Part shown: positions 43,290 through 43,584 of the stretch, in pieces
Layout: every line of letters starts with the position of its first letter
Numbering within the stretch: position 1 is the first letter of the stretch
Assembly: GCA_003649205.1 (NCBI GenBank)
Contig: QMRC01000015.1
Span: forward strand, 1 to 43,584
Direction of reading: 5' to 3'
Source of the DNA: Thermoprotei archaeon
GTDB lineage: Archaea; Thermoproteota; Thermoprotei; Thermoproteales; B15-G16
DNA: 43,584 nucleotides
Position numbers and translations under genes: made by a program
The notes under the pieces: model-generated
Databases searched by the model: none
Seen by the model: the letters and a program-made list of their open reading frames with translations, nothing else
Told to the model about the DNA's origin: nothing

Positions 43290-43400
43290 ATCTCCCCCAC
43301 CCCCAACTTTTCCCTCTCCAACCTCAAGCAAGGAGACTCATAAACAAAGACAGAAACAAAGTAAGCATTACTAAACAATCAATAGACAAAGGTAAATGAA

Positions 43401-43584
43401 ATGCACAAGTCCGGTAAGATAAATTTTACGAAGTCCGTGCTGTTCCGCGCTTGCGACCTGTTCTTCGCGGAGCTATATGCCCCACTTTGGCTCCTGGGGG
43501 TGCTGTGCGTGGTACTGATGTTGATCCGCCGGGGCGTTTTCTTCTTCCTGTTCCGTGTGGGTGTGCGTAGGCGCCCATTGCTAC
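43401..43584 (+). CDS. Partial membrane protein in GC-rich DNA (runs off the window)
   Basis: An open frame from ATG 43401 to the window end (61 codons): a basic N-terminus ([19 protein letters not shown]), then two hydrophobic stretches ([18 protein letters not shown] and [11 protein letters not shown]) separated by Arg-Arg. I do not recognise the family. Base composition changes sharply: arginine is coded mostly by CGC, CGG and CGT and leucine mostly by CTG, whereas the rest of the window uses AGA/AGG and few CTG. This indicates recently transferred DNA, or an assembly join near 43.4 kb. Confidence 0.45.
   Translation, partial: MHKSGKINFTKSVLFRACDLFFAELYAPLWLLGVLCVVLMLIRRGVFFFLFRVGVRRRPLL

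Overview
The window reads as chromosome of a hyperthermophilic crenarchaeon (Thermoproteota). The best fit is a Desulfurococcales-like lineage, but the species cannot be named from sequence alone. The evidence is the gene set (XPD helicase, archaeal type IA topoisomerase, ATP-dependent DNA ligase, ribosomal protein L35Ae, GPN GTPase, RqcH, type 2 isopentenyl diphosphate isomerase, DUF2192), several start codons placed about 26-30 bases from a TATA box (leaderless transcripts), and at least five C/D box guide RNAs. Guides of three of these RNAs match conserved archaeal 16S or 23S rRNA segments.

Layout. From 1 to about 21.2 kb lies a dense housekeeping region: a frameshifted metallopeptidase-like gene at the left edge, a DHH phosphoesterase, a ModE-like regulator, SppA, pyrrolidone-carboxypeptidase, XPD, zinc-finger and zinc-ribbon proteins, topoisomerase IA, two paralogous coiled-coil proteins, a four-gene PfkB / Cys-rich / nucleotidyltransferase operon, two small crenarchaeal unknowns, DNA ligase, CYTH, L35Ae, GPN GTPase, AMMECR1, Mut7-C and RqcH. 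From 21.3 to 26.7 kb a single gene encodes a 1779-residue secreted, C-terminally anchored, S-layer-like protein. From 26.8 to 29.1 kb come a HAD phosphatase, a methyltransferase and an amidohydrolase-like protein without metal ligands. From 29.1 to 35.3 kb runs a long plus-strand cluster: enolase, ribosomal protein S2, MEMO, isopentenyl phosphate kinase, IDI-2, DUF2192 and a winged-helix membrane protein. It joins glycolysis, translation and archaeal lipid precursor synthesis.

From 35.3 to 43.4 kb the window is a gene-poor, decaying accessory island. It holds three retropepsin-fold proteins in which the catalytic Asp is replaced by Asn or Ser, two of them with a very short gene directly upstream. 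It also holds a frameshifted DUF998 membrane gene, a PaREP1-like pseudogene, a degraded and an intact LAGLIDADG-type homing-endonuclease-like gene, and a 480-base block of strong hairpins and repeats just upstream of the intact one. The last 184 bases open into a membrane-protein reading frame with GC-rich, CGN-arginine codon use unlike the rest of the window: either transferred DNA or an assembly junction.

The most notable non-genic signals are an abrupt reversal of strand composition in the gap at 21.24-21.35 kb (A/C-rich plus strand to the left, G/T-rich to the right, regardless of gene direction), a perfectly symmetric bidirectional TATA element at 13389-13396, the C/D guide RNAs tucked into gene leaders and trailers, and the hairpin block at 41.6-42.1 kb with mutually exclusive pairings that cover a start site.
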